A stretch of DNA of 64,000 bases from DASSFG01 sp035547915 (GCA_035547915.1 DASZTS010000004.1:41781-105780), one strand, 5' to 3'. Numbered from the stretch's first letter, positions 7,607-16,052 are shown. Numbers and translations are program-made. The notes: generated by a model not told the origin, from the sequence alone.

Positions 7607-8101
7607 CTATCCGCGGCGCATGGCGCGGGCGATGTCTCGCTGCACGCTGGCCTTTTTGATCTTTTCGCGCTTGTCGTGCAGCTTGCGTCCGCGACAGATG
7701 CCCATGAGGATCTTGGCCCGACCGTCCTTGAAATACATCTTGAGCGGCACGAGCGTCAGGCCCTGCTCGTAGGCTCGGTTGGCAAACTTGTGTATCTCGC
7801 GGCGGTGCAGCAGTAGCTTGCGCGGCCGGCGCGGGTCGTGGTTGAAGCGATTGGCCTGGGCATATTCGGGGATGTCGCAGCCGAGCAACCACACCTCTTC
7901 CCCTTTGACCCGCCCGTAGGCTTCCTCCAGCGACAGCTTGCCCGTGCGCAGGCTCTTCACTTCGCTGCCGACCAACACCAAGCCACACTCCAACGTCTCG
8001 AGCACCTCGTACTCGTGACGCGCGCGGCGGTTCTGGGCGATGAGCCGTTCGTTGTCGTGCTCACGGTCGGGCTTTGCCTTGTTCTTGCCGGTTTTGGCCA
8101 T
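7607..8101 (-). CDS. smpB: SsrA-binding protein SmpB
   Basis: 164-residue SmpB, the tmRNA partner in trans-translation, which rescues stalled ribosomes. The beta-barrel core is clear (IAQNRRARHEYEV, LVGSEVKSLR, YAQANRFNHDPRRPRKLLLHRREI). The basic C-terminal tail that enters the mRNA channel is present (GRKLHDKREKIKKASVQRDI). Length fits the family. The extreme N-terminus is Lys/Asn-rich. It stands alone on the minus strand. No ssrA gene was recognised nearby. Confidence 0.97.
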   Translation of the reverse strand: MAKTGKNKAKPDREHDNERLIAQNRRARHEYEVLETLECGLVLVGSEVKSLRTGKLSLEEAYGRVKGEEVWLLGCDIPEYAQANRFNHDPRRPRKLLLHRREIHKFANRAYEQGLTLVPLKMYFKDGRAKILMGICRGRKLHDKREKIKKASVQRDIARAMRRG

Positions 8102-8318
8102 AATTCCGCTGCGTTTCGTGGCCCGCTGCCGTTGGGGCCTGCTCGGTCACACCCCGATCTTGGCCCGATTTCGCCGGGCTGATACACTTCAATTATCGAC
8201 CACGATGGCGGTGGGACCACTACCATGCAGTCTTTTACTCTCTCGGCCGACCGGGCTCAAGTTGCACGGTGCCGACGGCCGGAGAGTGTACCGCCGCTGA
8301 TGCCTTCCAGAACTTGCC

Positions 8319-9071
8319 ATGCCAACCACTGCCCAACTCGAAGCGCCGCGGCCTCCGGCCGTCGAAGCGCACTTGCTCGGGCAGGTCGACTTCGACGACT
8401 GCCTGGCCCTCCAGCAGCGGCTCGTCTATGAAACGTCGGGTTGCGGCAACGCGCCCATCACGCTGCTCGTCTGCGAACATCCGTTGAAGATTACCGTGGG
8501 CCGGCAAGGTTCGCGGGCGCATATCCGGATGAGCCACCATGAGCTGGTCAGCCGGCAGATCGACGTTCGCTGGGTCAATCGGGGCGGAGGTTGTCTGGTG
8601 CATGCGCCGGCCCAACTCGCCATCTATCCGATCGTGCCCCTGGCTCGCTGGTCGTTTTCGGTGGGCGACTATCTGTCGCGCCTGCAACAAGGGTTGGCCG
8701 AGGCGCTCGACGAGGTCGCTTGCCCGGTCGAAACCCGGCCGGGACGGTTCGGTCTCTGGGCGCACAGCGGCCAGGTGGCCGCGATCGGCGTGGCCGTGAA
8801 GAACTGGACGACCTATTACGGCGCGTACGTGAACGTGGCGCCGGCCCTCTATCCTTTTCGCTGGGTGCAAACCGACCCGGTCGACGATACGCCGATGACC
8901 TCTCTGGCGGCCGACCGTCGCCGCCCGGTGCGGATGTCAGGCGTGCGCGAAGCGGTGGTGCGACGGTTGACCGCCGCGTTGGGGTGCGAGCGCTGCCATA
9001 TCTATACGGGCCATCCGCTGTTCCGGCCGCCGCGTGGAGATCGCCATGTACGACCTGCCCGTGTTGGGTGA
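8319..9071 (+). CDS. lipB: LipB-like octanoyltransferase lacking the catalytic dyad
   Basis: 250-residue member of the LipB/LplA fold. Family landmarks align: CEHPLKITVGRQG, NRGGGCLVHAPAQLAIYP (for RGGxxTYHGPGQ) and IGVAVKNWTTYYGAYVNV (for LGxRxxxxxxxHGxALNV). The residues that define the enzyme are missing: the Lys of the 'KIxxLG' segment is Gln (SGQVAAIG), and the catalytic Cys of 'PCG' is Val (TDPVDD). HGPGQ is also reduced to HAPAQ. It overlaps lipA by 26 bp, so a lipoate role is implied by context. It may be a pseudo-transferase, use a shifted nucleophile, or bind octanoyl groups. Alignment was done by eye against remembered E. coli and M. tuberculosis sequences. Confidence 0.8.
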   Translation: MPTTAQLEAPRPPAVEAHLLGQVDFDDCLALQQRLVYETSGCGNAPITLLVCEHPLKITVGRQGSRAHIRMSHHELVSRQIDVRWVNRGGGCLVHAPAQLAIYPIVPLARWSFSVGDYLSRLQQGLAEALDEVACPVETRPGRFGLWAHSGQVAAIGVAVKNWTTYYGAYVNVAPALYPFRWVQTDPVDDTPMTSLAADRRRPVRMSGVREAVVRRLTAALGCERCHIYTGHPLFRPPRGDRHVRPARVG

Positions 9072-9942
9072 CGTCGCCGTCGCCGAACCACCTCGCCGCC
9101 TGCCGCGCTGGCTGAAGCGGAACGTGCCGTTGGGGAACGCCAACCATTTTACGGCCCGACTGCTCGACGAGTTGCGCTTGGAGACGGTCTGCGACAACGC
9201 CCGTTGTCCGAACCGCATGGAGTGCTACTCGCAGAAGACGGCCACGTTCATGGTGCTGGGGAGCGTCTGCACCCGTCCCTGCGGGTTCTGCGCGGTCGAC
9301 CGCGGCAAGACGCAACCGCTCGAAGACGACGAGCCCGAGCGCTTGGCCGAAGCCGCCTTTCGCCTGGGGCTGCGGCACGTGGTCATCACCTCGGTGACGC
9401 GCGACGACCTGCCCGACGGCGGCGCCGAACATTTCTATCGCTGTGTGTTGGCCGTGCGGGCCCGCACCGGAGCGGCAGTGGAGGTGCTGACGCCCGACTT
9501 CATCGGCAAGCCGGGGGCCGTCGACCGCGTGGTCGAAAGCCAGCCGGAGGTCTTCAATCACAATACCGAGACGGTGCCGCGGCTCTATCGCCGTGTGCGG
9601 GGCCGCAAGAGCGACTATCGATGGACTCTCGCCCTGCTGCGCCGCGTCAAGGAGCTGCGGCCCGAGATCAAGACCAAGAGCGGCCTGATGCTGGGGCTGG
9701 GCGAGACGCGCGACGAATTGCTCGACACACTGGCCGATCTGCACGAGGCCGGCTGCGATCTACTCACGCTGGGGCAGTATTTGCAACCCTCGCCCGGCCA
9801 TCTGCCGGTCGACCGCTACGTGCCGCCCGAAGAATTCGACGAACTGGGCGAGATGGCGCGGCAGATCGGCTTCGCCCAGGTGGCCAGCGGACCGTTCGTG
9901 CGATCGAGTTACCATGCCCGCGATATGGCCGAGGCGGGCTAA
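9046..9942 (+). CDS. lipA: Lipoyl synthase
   Basis: Radical SAM enzyme that inserts two sulfurs into octanoyl-protein to make lipoyl cofactor. The auxiliary-cluster motif CDNARCPNRMEC and the radical SAM motif CTRPCGFC are both intact. EVLTPDF, FNHNTETVPRLY and the C-terminal FVRSSYHA (with the family's conserved RSSY) are also present. The ATG at 9046 has a GGAG box 6 bp upstream; an in-frame GTG at 9034 is the alternative. It overlaps the lipB-like gene, implying coupled translation. About 298 residues, normal for LipA. Confidence 0.96.
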   Translation: MYDLPVLGDVAVAEPPRRLPRWLKRNVPLGNANHFTARLLDELRLETVCDNARCPNRMECYSQKTATFMVLGSVCTRPCGFCAVDRGKTQPLEDDEPERLAEAAFRLGLRHVVITSVTRDDLPDGGAEHFYRCVLAVRARTGAAVEVLTPDFIGKPGAVDRVVESQPEVFNHNTETVPRLYRRVRGRKSDYRWTLALLRRVKELRPEIKTKSGLMLGLGETRDELLDTLADLHEAGCDLLTLGQYLQPSPGHLPVDRYVPPEEFDELGEMARQIGFAQVASGPFVRSSYHARDMAEAG

Positions 9943-9976
9943 GGTCGGACGTCGAATAACTTGCGTGGTTTCGGCC

Positions 9977-10010
9977 GCCCTCACCCGACCTCTCCCGGAG
10001 GGAGAGGGAA
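9977..10010 (+). repeat. Dispersed palindromic repeat (CTCTCCCGGAGGGAGAG), copy 1
   Basis: GCCCTCACCCGACC followed by the perfect palindrome CTCTCCCGGAGGGAGAG, directly after lipA. Similar copies lie at 11525-11566, 44714-44746 and 46234-46266, all just beyond stop codons. The hairpin could stabilise or terminate transcripts. Confidence 0.75.
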
Positions 10011-10011
10011 T

Positions 10012-10106
10012 ACGCGCGGCGTCTGGTTTGCAGGTCTGCACACCACGGGAATATCACGAGTCCTGACGCGCGGCGTCCGGTTTCTACGTTGCACACTACG
10101 GGAATA
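10012..10106 (+). repeat. Two tandem ~42-bp imperfect direct repeats
   Basis: 10012-10054 and 10066-10106 both begin ACGCGCGGCGT and end CACGGGAATAT or CTACGGGAATAT, with high identity between. The second copy ends 6 bp before the start of the lipoyl-domain gene, so the unit could carry promoter or leader signals. Confidence 0.75.
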
Positions 10107-10112
10107 TAAAAA

Positions 10113-10373
10113 ATGTCGGAGGAGCGTTGTGTGATGCGGTTGCCGGACCTGGGGCTGGGCGAGACGCCGATCGTGGCCAGCCTGTGGTTGGTGGAGCGCG
10201 GCAGCGAGGTGACCGAGGGCGATCGGCTGTTGGAGGTACTGGCGGGCGAGGTGACCGTCGATCTTTCGGCGCCGGCCAGCGGCATCCTGAGCCAGAGGCT
10301 GGTCGAAGACGACGACCCGATCGTCACGGATCAACCGTTGGCCATCATCCAGATGCGGCGCGACGCGGAATAG
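10113..10373 (+). CDS. Stand-alone lipoyl/biotinyl-like domain without the acceptor lysine
   Basis: 86 residues forming a single lipoyl-type beta-barrel: MRLPDLGLGE at the start, EVTEGDRLLEV in the middle, and APASGILSQRLVEDDDPIV as the second half-barrel. In E2 lipoyl domains the turn reads 'TDK(A/V)TVEV', with Lys as the lipoylated residue. Here the equivalent is LAGEVTVDL, so Asp-Lys becomes Gly-Glu. The protein should therefore not be lipoylated in the usual way. It follows lipA by 170 bp on the same strand, next to an equally degenerate LipB-like protein. It may be a structural or carrier-binding relative. Confidence 0.8.
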   Translation: MSEERCVMRLPDLGLGETPIVASLWLVERGSEVTEGDRLLEVLAGEVTVDLSAPASGILSQRLVEDDDPIVTDQPLAIIQMRRDAE

Positions 10374-10409
10374 CCGGGCGTCGGATCGTCGACGTCGTTA
10401 TCCAACCGT

Positions 10410-11378
10410 CTACAATCCGTTGGCGATGATCTCACGCACGAACTTGACGGAGGGCTCGCCGCCCTTGCCCGTGATATCGGGCGGGATGTAGGTCAGCACG
10501 GCGCGCGGCTTTTCGGGCACGCGGAAGTTGTCGCCCTTCTGCCAGATGGGGCGGTGCTCGTTGATGCCGCCGAACTCGCGCGTGCCGGCCACGCGGCAGG
10601 GGAACCAATAGCCGTTCCCGTCGGCATCCTGCAAGTAGAACTCGGGATAGCAATACTTCGGCACCCACACGGTGCGCGCGGGTATGCCGCTGTTGCGGCA
10701 GAGGGCGATGAACAGCCAGCAGAGCCCTTCGTGGTTGCTCGCTTTGTCGCGCAGGGTTTGCACTGCCCCGGGCTGCGGCTGCTTGTCGCGAACTTCGATG
10801 TTATTTCGCACCCAATCGAACAGTGCCTCGACCTTCTGCCAGTCGGTCTCGGTGGTCGACGACTGCTGCAAGATGCGTTTGGCCAGTGCCTTGATCTTGC
10901 CGCTTTGCGTCTCGATGCTCGGGCTCGGCCCCAGGTAGGGGCGGATGTCCTTGGGCACTTTCTTGGGGTCGGGTTTGACCAGGCTCACGGTGTCGTCGGG
11001 CGGTAACTGCGAGCGGCGGCGGATCTCATAGGTGAGGATGATCGATGCTTCCTGGTTGTTGGGAAGCTGCCCGATGGAGATCAGCATCTGCCTGACCGTG
11101 TCGACCTCGCGATAGGTCAGTTGCGAGGCGAAGGGAGAGAGCTCCTCCTCCAAGACCTTGACATCCTGTTCGGGCCAATCGACCGGCAGGGTGACCGTGC
11201 CGACCAGGTCGGCGCACGGTCCCGACTGCGCGGTGACCACCATGCCGATCTTCCAGCGCTCGACCGACGTTTCGTTGGCCAGTTTCGGCCCCGCATCCCC
11301 GTCACCGAACGCCACCGCCGGGCCCAAGAGCCCGCCGAGCAGCGCCGGCATAATCGTCACGTTGAGCAGAGATCGCAT
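10410..11378 (-). CDS. Exported transglutaminase-like domain protein
   Basis: 322 residues with an N-terminal signal peptide (LLNVTIMPALLGGLLGPAVAF). A beta-rich N-terminal region leads to a transglutaminase/cysteine-protease-like core: HEGLCWLFIALCRNSGIPAR supplies the nucleophilic Cys. The segment that normally carries the catalytic His reads YCYPEFYLQD, followed by WFPCRVAGTREFGG. A Tyr seems to occupy the His position, so activity is uncertain. The ATG at 11378 is preferred to a TTG at 11384; a GAGG lies upstream. It would act outside the cytoplasm, perhaps on peptides. It converges with the lipoyl-domain gene. Confidence 0.8.
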   Translation of the reverse strand: MRSLLNVTIMPALLGGLLGPAVAFGDGDAGPKLANETSVERWKIGMVVTAQSGPCADLVGTVTLPVDWPEQDVKVLEEELSPFASQLTYREVDTVRQMLISIGQLPNNQEASIILTYEIRRRSQLPPDDTVSLVKPDPKKVPKDIRPYLGPSPSIETQSGKIKALAKRILQQSSTTETDWQKVEALFDWVRNNIEVRDKQPQPGAVQTLRDKASNHEGLCWLFIALCRNSGIPARTVWVPKYCYPEFYLQDADGNGYWFPCRVAGTREFGGINEHRPIWQKGDNFRVPEKPRAVLTYIPPDITGKGGEPSVKFVREIIANGL

Positions 11379-11524
11379 GACCAACCTCGGAACGGAGAAG
11401 GGGCATTCATCGCCTCCGTTTTAGTGTAATTCGCTGTCCACCGACGTGTGTGGAAATCGGCCGCCGCGCGGATCAATGCCGCCGCTCTGGGTCGGGATGG
11501 ACGATAACTTCCATGGTTTCCGCC

Positions 11525-11566
11525 GCCCTCGCCCAACCTCTCCCGGAGGCCCAGATGGAGAGGGAT
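11525..11566 (+). repeat. Dispersed palindromic repeat, copy 2 (interrupted)
   Basis: CCGCCCTCGCCCAACC then CTCTCCCGGAGG, then about eight extra bases before GGAGAGGGA: a diverged copy of the 9977 repeat. It touches the stop codon of the minus-strand gene at 11566. Confidence 0.65.
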
Positions 11567-13251
11567 TATTCTTTGTTTGGTCCTGGGTGGCGGGTCAGTA
11601 AGATCGCGCCGTTGCGGCTGACGAGGTCGAGCCCGGGCGAACGCTCGGTGCCGGCCAAGGCTGCCGCCGGACGTTGGAAGGCGGCGAACATGTCGGCCGG
11701 ACCCAACCTCTGGCCGTTCTTCTGCGTGCGGAAGCCACGCCAGTCGCGGCGGCTACCGTCGAGCACCTCGCCCGTGGTGAAATGCGTTTCCTCCAGATCG
11801 CGGATCGACGCGTCCCTACGGACCGTGCCGTGGTTGGTCAGTGCCAGCAACGGCAGCGGCTCGCGTTGCGCCGCAGGCTGCCGCAATTCGATCGTGCCCG
11901 ATTCCGAAACAATACGATGCGCCGCCGCCGACAGCTTGCCGTTCAGCTCGAGCGTCGTATCGCCGAACTCGTTCTTGACGTCGATCTGACCCGTGACGCC
12001 GGAAAGTTTTACGTCGGCCCGCGCGAACCAGGCGTGCAGGTCTCCTTCGATCCTTTTGATCCGGCATTCACGGGGCGGAGGTGAATAGGAAACGACCTGG
12101 CCTTCGCCATGCTGTGTGCCCGAGTTCGCGTATTCCACGGTCTGCATGACCTTTACGTTGCCGTGCACTTCTTCGATGAGGCCGACGGGCACGTTGAAGA
12201 TGGAGACCGGTCCGACGACCCGCTTGATTTGAAAACGTCCGTCGTAGTCGCGGTCGTGCGAATCGTTGTCGGTCAACGTGAGCGGTGCCTTGATGTTCTC
12301 CACATCGAGCCCGACGAGGCAGCCGCGGAGCAGGATGCCGTTGCAGCGCGGTACGTAGACGGTCAGTGTCGCATGACGCCGCCAGTCGCTCCCCACCGTG
12401 CGAGCGCCACCGGGCGACTCGATCTCGACGGTCACCGAATCGTTCCCTTCCTGCAGACCTTCGATTCCCAGCCAGTCGATCTGCTTGCCCTGGAAGGCGC
12501 GAAACGGCGCGAACGAGCCCCGGATACTCGCCAAGAGCTCGCGGCGGTTGGCGAGGGCTGCCTCGCTTAGCTGGCGGCCCTGTTCGCTGGCGAGAAACTT
12601 CTCTTCGTCGGCGTCCCGTTCCGCGTCGGTCGCGCCCACCAGATTGGGCGCGACACCTTGGCCGTGGTGCACCCGCATGGCGGCGAATTCGGCCGCTTGC
12701 GCCTCGTCGGTCTTGGAGAGCACGCTTTTCTCCAAGACGCATTTCACTTGCTGACCATTCCAGCCGACGAGTCGCACCTGATCGGCCGTGATCACCAGCA
12801 TCCGCTCCGGGCCGAGGTCGAAACTCATCTCCTCGCTTTGCACCTGTACGACCAGGGGCGACACGAACTGTTTCTTTTGTTCGATCTCGGTCCGCAGCTC
12901 GTCGAGTTGCGCTTGCAGATCGCGCAGTTGTTGCAAGGCGTCGCCACTCGCCACGCGACTCTCGGCCACGTCCCGTTTCAACCTGCCAGCCCGCGCCAAC
13001 AGGTCGTCGTATTTCTTCTTGAGCTGCTTGTTGATGACATACGCGCCTCCGCGCGTGTTGGTCAATACTTCGTGATCCGGCGGGACCGACTTCTTGGCCG
13101 GCCGACCGTCGTCGTCGGCCGCAGCCCGGCCAGCCGCGACGAACGCCCCGATGATGCATGTCGCCAGCGATGCCTGGAACGGGATCGAGTGACGTCGAGC
13201 TTCGCACGATCGGCCGGCGCGTCGCGGGCCAGACGTTAGAAAAAGAGTCAT
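11566..13251 (-). CDS. Exported coiled-coil protein with adhesin-like beta repeats
   Basis: 561 residues, family not recognised. A hydrophobic stretch near residues 26-46 ending in AGRAAA looks like a signal peptide. An acidic/basic coiled coil follows (about 75-128, LKKKYDDLLARAGRLKRDV onward). The C-terminal half has short beta segments of the kind 'IKRVVGPVSIFNVPVGLIEEVHG' (seen at about 330-375) and KLSGVTGQIDVKNEFGDT, as in the DUF4097-type putative adhesin fold. It probably sits in the periplasm or on the surface. A palindromic repeat lies at its 3' end. Function unknown. Confidence 0.8.
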   Translation of the reverse strand: MTLFLTSGPRRAGRSCEARRHSIPFQASLATCIIGAFVAAGRAAADDDGRPAKKSVPPDHEVLTNTRGGAYVINKQLKKKYDDLLARAGRLKRDVAESRVASGDALQQLRDLQAQLDELRTEIEQKKQFVSPLVVQVQSEEMSFDLGPERMLVITADQVRLVGWNGQQVKCVLEKSVLSKTDEAQAAEFAAMRVHHGQGVAPNLVGATDAERDADEEKFLASEQGRQLSEAALANRRELLASIRGSFAPFRAFQGKQIDWLGIEGLQEGNDSVTVEIESPGGARTVGSDWRRHATLTVYVPRCNGILLRGCLVGLDVENIKAPLTLTDNDSHDRDYDGRFQIKRVVGPVSIFNVPVGLIEEVHGNVKVMQTVEYANSGTQHGEGQVVSYSPPPRECRIKRIEGDLHAWFARADVKLSGVTGQIDVKNEFGDTTLELNGKLSAAAHRIVSESGTIELRQPAAQREPLPLLALTNHGTVRRDASIRDLEETHFTTGEVLDGSRRDWRGFRTQKNGQRLGPADMFAAFQRPAAALAGTERSPGLDLVSRNGAILLTRHPGPNKE

Positions 13252-13650
13252 CTGAGTTTCCTCATGGGCAACGAGCTGTCGTGGTCCTTCGAGCGTCTCG
13301 ATCGTAGCATCATGCTCCGTCGTGATGGCAGCATGTGGCCGCAGGCCATGCGAAACTTCGCCGGCGGCCGGCGGCGTCCTCGACCCCTATTAGACCGGCC
13401 TTGCGGGCAAACTGTTCCGAAAAAATTGCGAAATGCGCGCTCGCCGGCCTGTGATGTAGCGGCCGACACGGCCCGGATCGTCGATTACCCGGAACCGCTG
13501 AGGTCGGACAAGGGGGATCGCGGTCGTGCGACGCAGCCGCCGAGAAATAAAAAACCCGCTCTACCGCGGTGCGATAGAGCGGGCGCTGTGGGTCGCCGGA
13601 CCTGCTTCAGGACAGGCCCGGCTTGGGCGAGAACGGTTGGCGAGGAGTAT
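13252..13650. other. Intergenic stretch with a terminator only
   Basis: About 400 bp between two minus-strand genes. Apart from the terminator at 13546-13583, nothing convincing was found; open plus-strand frames here are opposite-strand artefacts. Confidence 0.5.
13546..13583 (-). terminator. Rho-independent terminator of the Cys-rich secreted protein gene
   Basis: On the minus strand, CCCGCTCTA and TAGAGCGGG form a perfect 9-bp stem followed by six T, about 70 bp beyond the stop of the gene at 13651. Confidence 0.85.
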
Positions 13651-14736
13651 TTACCGGGTCGAAGGGCGCCAGCCCCCGTCGTCGACCGGACGCGACGGCT
13701 GCTTGGCGGGCTCGGGTGTGGTCTCGCGGTACGAGACCGGTCGGTGGGTACCCACTCGCAAGATCGGATACGAAGTCGAAGTCGTGCGGTCGTGCGGCTG
13801 GAACAGGCGCGGCGACAAGGTCGCGCCCGCTCCCGAGGTAGCGCTCGAGTCGGACGAATTGTCGTCGTCGTCCGGCGGTGTTTCGTCCTTCGTGGGCGGG
13901 ATCGGCTTCTGTAGCATCGGGCCCTTGTTGTCGCGGAAGGTCGGATTGCCCGATCGGCCCGAGCCGTTCAAGGGAGGTGCCGGCGTGGGCGTGCCGCCCG
14001 TCGAACCGCTCGACGAGCCAATGCCGCTCGAGGAACTGAGGTTACCCGGCACGCTGTACCCGTTGGTCAGCGTTCCGCTGGACATCGCTCCATTGGAAAA
14101 CGCTCCGTTGGAGACGGTTCCATTCGACACGGTTCCGTTGGATTGGGCATAGCCGCTCGCCGAGCCGACGACCGTGCCGGACGTGGTACCGCCGTAGTAC
14201 GGCGCGCTAGCCGCCGGTGCGTAGGTCATCGGCGAAGCCGCGCTGCAACTCGAGCAGGAGCTGCCGCCCGCGTAGCCGACAGACGTGCGATACATCGGAG
14301 TATAGCCGGTGGTGACGGGAGTGATCCCGCCGGTGCAGGGATTCGACAACACCATGCGATAGGTCGTGTACGGCACCATCCGCGCTTGCTGGACGACGGA
14401 CGTGGTGGGCTGCATGCAGGTGACCGGGCAGCCGGTGCACGGATCGCGGCCGGTGACGGGCCGGTAGGTCGTCACGGGCACCGAGACATATTGCGTGCGA
14501 TAGCAAGTCTGCGGCACGTAGTTGACGGTCTGTGAGACCTGCGGCGGCGCACAGCAGGCATCGGCCGGCGCGGCCGCCACGCCGTATTGGGGTGCGGGGG
14601 CGTAGGCCGGCGCCGAATTGCCGCCGCAGCAACCGCTGAACCAGTGGAAGATGGCGTGGCTTTCGGCCGGAACGGCGAGAAAGGCCGTCGCCACGGTGGC
14701 GGCGAACAGGCCACTGCGGATCGTTTTCAGGAACAT
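13651..14736 (-). CDS. Secreted Cys/Pro/Gly/Ser-rich low-complexity protein
   Basis: 361 residues starting MFLKTIRSG, with a signal peptide ending near AVPAESHA. A cysteine-rich region follows (HWFSGCCGG, DACCAPP, DPCTGCPVTCMQP), then Tyr/Thr/Val stretches of the type YRTQYVSVPVTTYRPV. The low-complexity middle contains NG(T/A)(V/F/M)S pentapeptide-like repeats, and the tail is Asp/Ser-rich. The family is typical of planctomycetes and may belong to the cell wall or surface. An upstream extension of the frame is rejected: it is AT-rich leader DNA. A possible promoter lies at 14776-14804 and a clear terminator follows. The function is not established. Confidence 0.8.
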   Translation of the reverse strand: MFLKTIRSGLFAATVATAFLAVPAESHAIFHWFSGCCGGNSAPAYAPAPQYGVAAAPADACCAPPQVSQTVNYVPQTCYRTQYVSVPVTTYRPVTGRDPCTGCPVTCMQPTTSVVQQARMVPYTTYRMVLSNPCTGGITPVTTGYTPMYRTSVGYAGGSSCSSCSAASPMTYAPAASAPYYGGTTSGTVVGSASGYAQSNGTVSNGTVSNGAFSNGAMSSGTLTNGYSVPGNLSSSSGIGSSSGSTGGTPTPAPPLNGSGRSGNPTFRDNKGPMLQKPIPPTKDETPPDDDDNSSDSSATSGAGATLSPRLFQPHDRTTSTSYPILRVGTHRPVSYRETTPEPAKQPSRPVDDGGWRPSTR

Positions 14737-14775
14737 GCGGCACCCAAAACTTGAAGAATTTCTTTGGTTTTTCTC

Positions 14776-14804
14776 ATCTGACCGCGTTGGCCGCGCAGTG
14801 TCAA
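14776..14804 (-). promoter_or_regulatory. Possible sigma-70-type promoter of the Cys-rich protein gene
   Basis: On the minus strand, TTGACA is followed after 17 bp by TCAGAT. The -35 is perfect; the -10 matches at three of six positions. It lies 40 bp before the chosen start, downstream of an AT-rich block, in otherwise GC-rich DNA. Confidence 0.4.
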
Positions 14805-14964
14805 TGATTTTTAAGGTTTGTTTATGATTTGGTAAATAATTACGATTGTGCGGGTCGTGCCGATGGCAGCGACCACGCAGGCGCACCGCGCGTGCCCGGT
14901 CGGCACCCGCGATCTACGGAAGGCTAGGTCACGATTCGCGCCGGGGAGCACGCTGGATGCAAAT

Positions 14965-15570
14965 TCAGGGCCGGCCGGCCCGACGCTGTTCGAAGAGGTC
15001 GTACAGCGCGAACAGCATTTCCCGCAAATTACCACCGTTCGCCCGCCAGGCCGCTTCGATGTCGGTATCACCGATCGTGTCGTCACCGGGCGGGAGGAGC
15101 TGGCGGACCAAGGCGACTGCGAGGTCCAGGCAAGGGTCGGTCGTGAAGAGCGTGGTGAAACCCAGGTCGGTGTGCGTCGTGACCAACAGACCGCAACCCT
15201 GCCGTCGGCACCGCCGTGCGACCCGCCACCGCGCGAACGGGCCGAGTTGCTCGTAGCCGTCGACGATCAATTGCGTGGCGGGGGTGAACCGTCGCCACTC
15301 CTCGACGGAGATCGGCAAACGACGGTCCCCTTGGTGCAGGCCCACGAGCCGCACGTCGCGGCCGGCGGCGGCCAGCGCCGGGCGCAGCGCGGCGACGAGC
15401 GTCGACTTGCCGCTGCCGTGCGGGCCTACGATCTGCGCCCACCAATCGAGCGCCCGTAACCGTTCGACAACGGTGGTTTCGTCTTCGCCGTGGTCGAAGC
15501 GAAAACGCATGGCCCCGGGGCGCGTGCGGCGCGTGCTGAAGGGGTTGCCCGCCGGCGGCGAAGCGTTCAT
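14965..15570 (-). CDS. Small P-loop ATPase, third gene of a DUF3592 operon
   Basis: 201 residues with a clear Walker A (GPHGSGKST, near residue 46) and a Walker B-like LIVDGYEQLG (about 102-111), then LLVTTHTDLG resembling a sensor strand. It resembles small stand-alone ATP-binding domains. The start MNASPPAG is 23 bp after the stop of the preceding gene, so the three genes at 17344-14965 form an operon. The C-terminal helix (NLREMLFALYDLFEQRR) may bind a partner. No specific family was recognised; a regulatory or motor role for the membrane protein encoded upstream is an inference. Confidence 0.75.
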   Translation of the reverse strand: MNASPPAGNPFSTRRTRPGAMRFRFDHGEDETTVVERLRALDWWAQIVGPHGSGKSTLVAALRPALAAAGRDVRLVGLHQGDRRLPISVEEWRRFTPATQLIVDGYEQLGPFARWRVARRCRRQGCGLLVTTHTDLGFTTLFTTDPCLDLAVALVRQLLPPGDDTIGDTDIEAAWRANGGNLREMLFALYDLFEQRRAGRP

Positions 15571-15593
15571 CGGCTCGATGCCCGAATGCCCGT

Positions 15594-16052
15594 TCAAAAC
15601 CCGCCCGCTCCTTCCTCCGCCGGCCCCTCGCCGTAGTGCGCGACCGAGGCCGTCGGCCTGGCCAACCGCGCCGCCGGGAGCGTGCCGAGCTGGAACGAGA
15701 TCTCGCCCACCAGTTCCTTGCCGCGCGGCAGAAAGACACGCACCCGCACGCACCAGCAGATCTTCACGATCACGCCCTGATAGGTCAGCGGGCTGGGGGG
15801 CAAGCGGGTGCTGAAGCGCCGCGCGCGGCGAAAGTCGATGTTCGGCTGTTCGATGGTATCGATGCGTTCGAAGTGGTGGACAGCCAGGTCTTCCTCTCCC
15901 TGACCCTCGGTGTGCCACAACACCGAGATTTCCACCGCCGCGGGTTGAATCCACCGCAACGACTCGACCTGATATTCGCCCGACAGCAGATCGCCGGGCT
16001 GATAGACGCGCCGGTTGCCGTCGAGCAGGATGCGGACCGACCCTTCATTCAT
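15594..16052 (-). CDS. Conserved beta-rich protein, second gene of a DUF3592 operon
   Basis: 152 residues beginning MNEGSVRILLDGNRRVYQPGD. The sequence is mostly beta strands (YQVESLRWIQPAAVEISVLW, VIVKICWCVRVRVFL). It resembles the arrestin-like C-terminal segment of the neighbouring DUF3592 protein, which also has LYPGGKFELYVDQSG. The ATG overlaps the upstream stop by 4 bp, which decides the start although the frame runs much further upstream. The soluble protein probably works with the membrane product of the first gene. Function unknown. Confidence 0.7.
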   Translation of the reverse strand: MNEGSVRILLDGNRRVYQPGDLLSGEYQVESLRWIQPAAVEISVLWHTEGQGEEDLAVHHFERIDTIEQPNIDFRRARRFSTRLPPSPLTYQGVIVKICWCVRVRVFLPRGKELVGEISFQLGTLPAARLARPTASVAHYGEGPAEEGAGGF

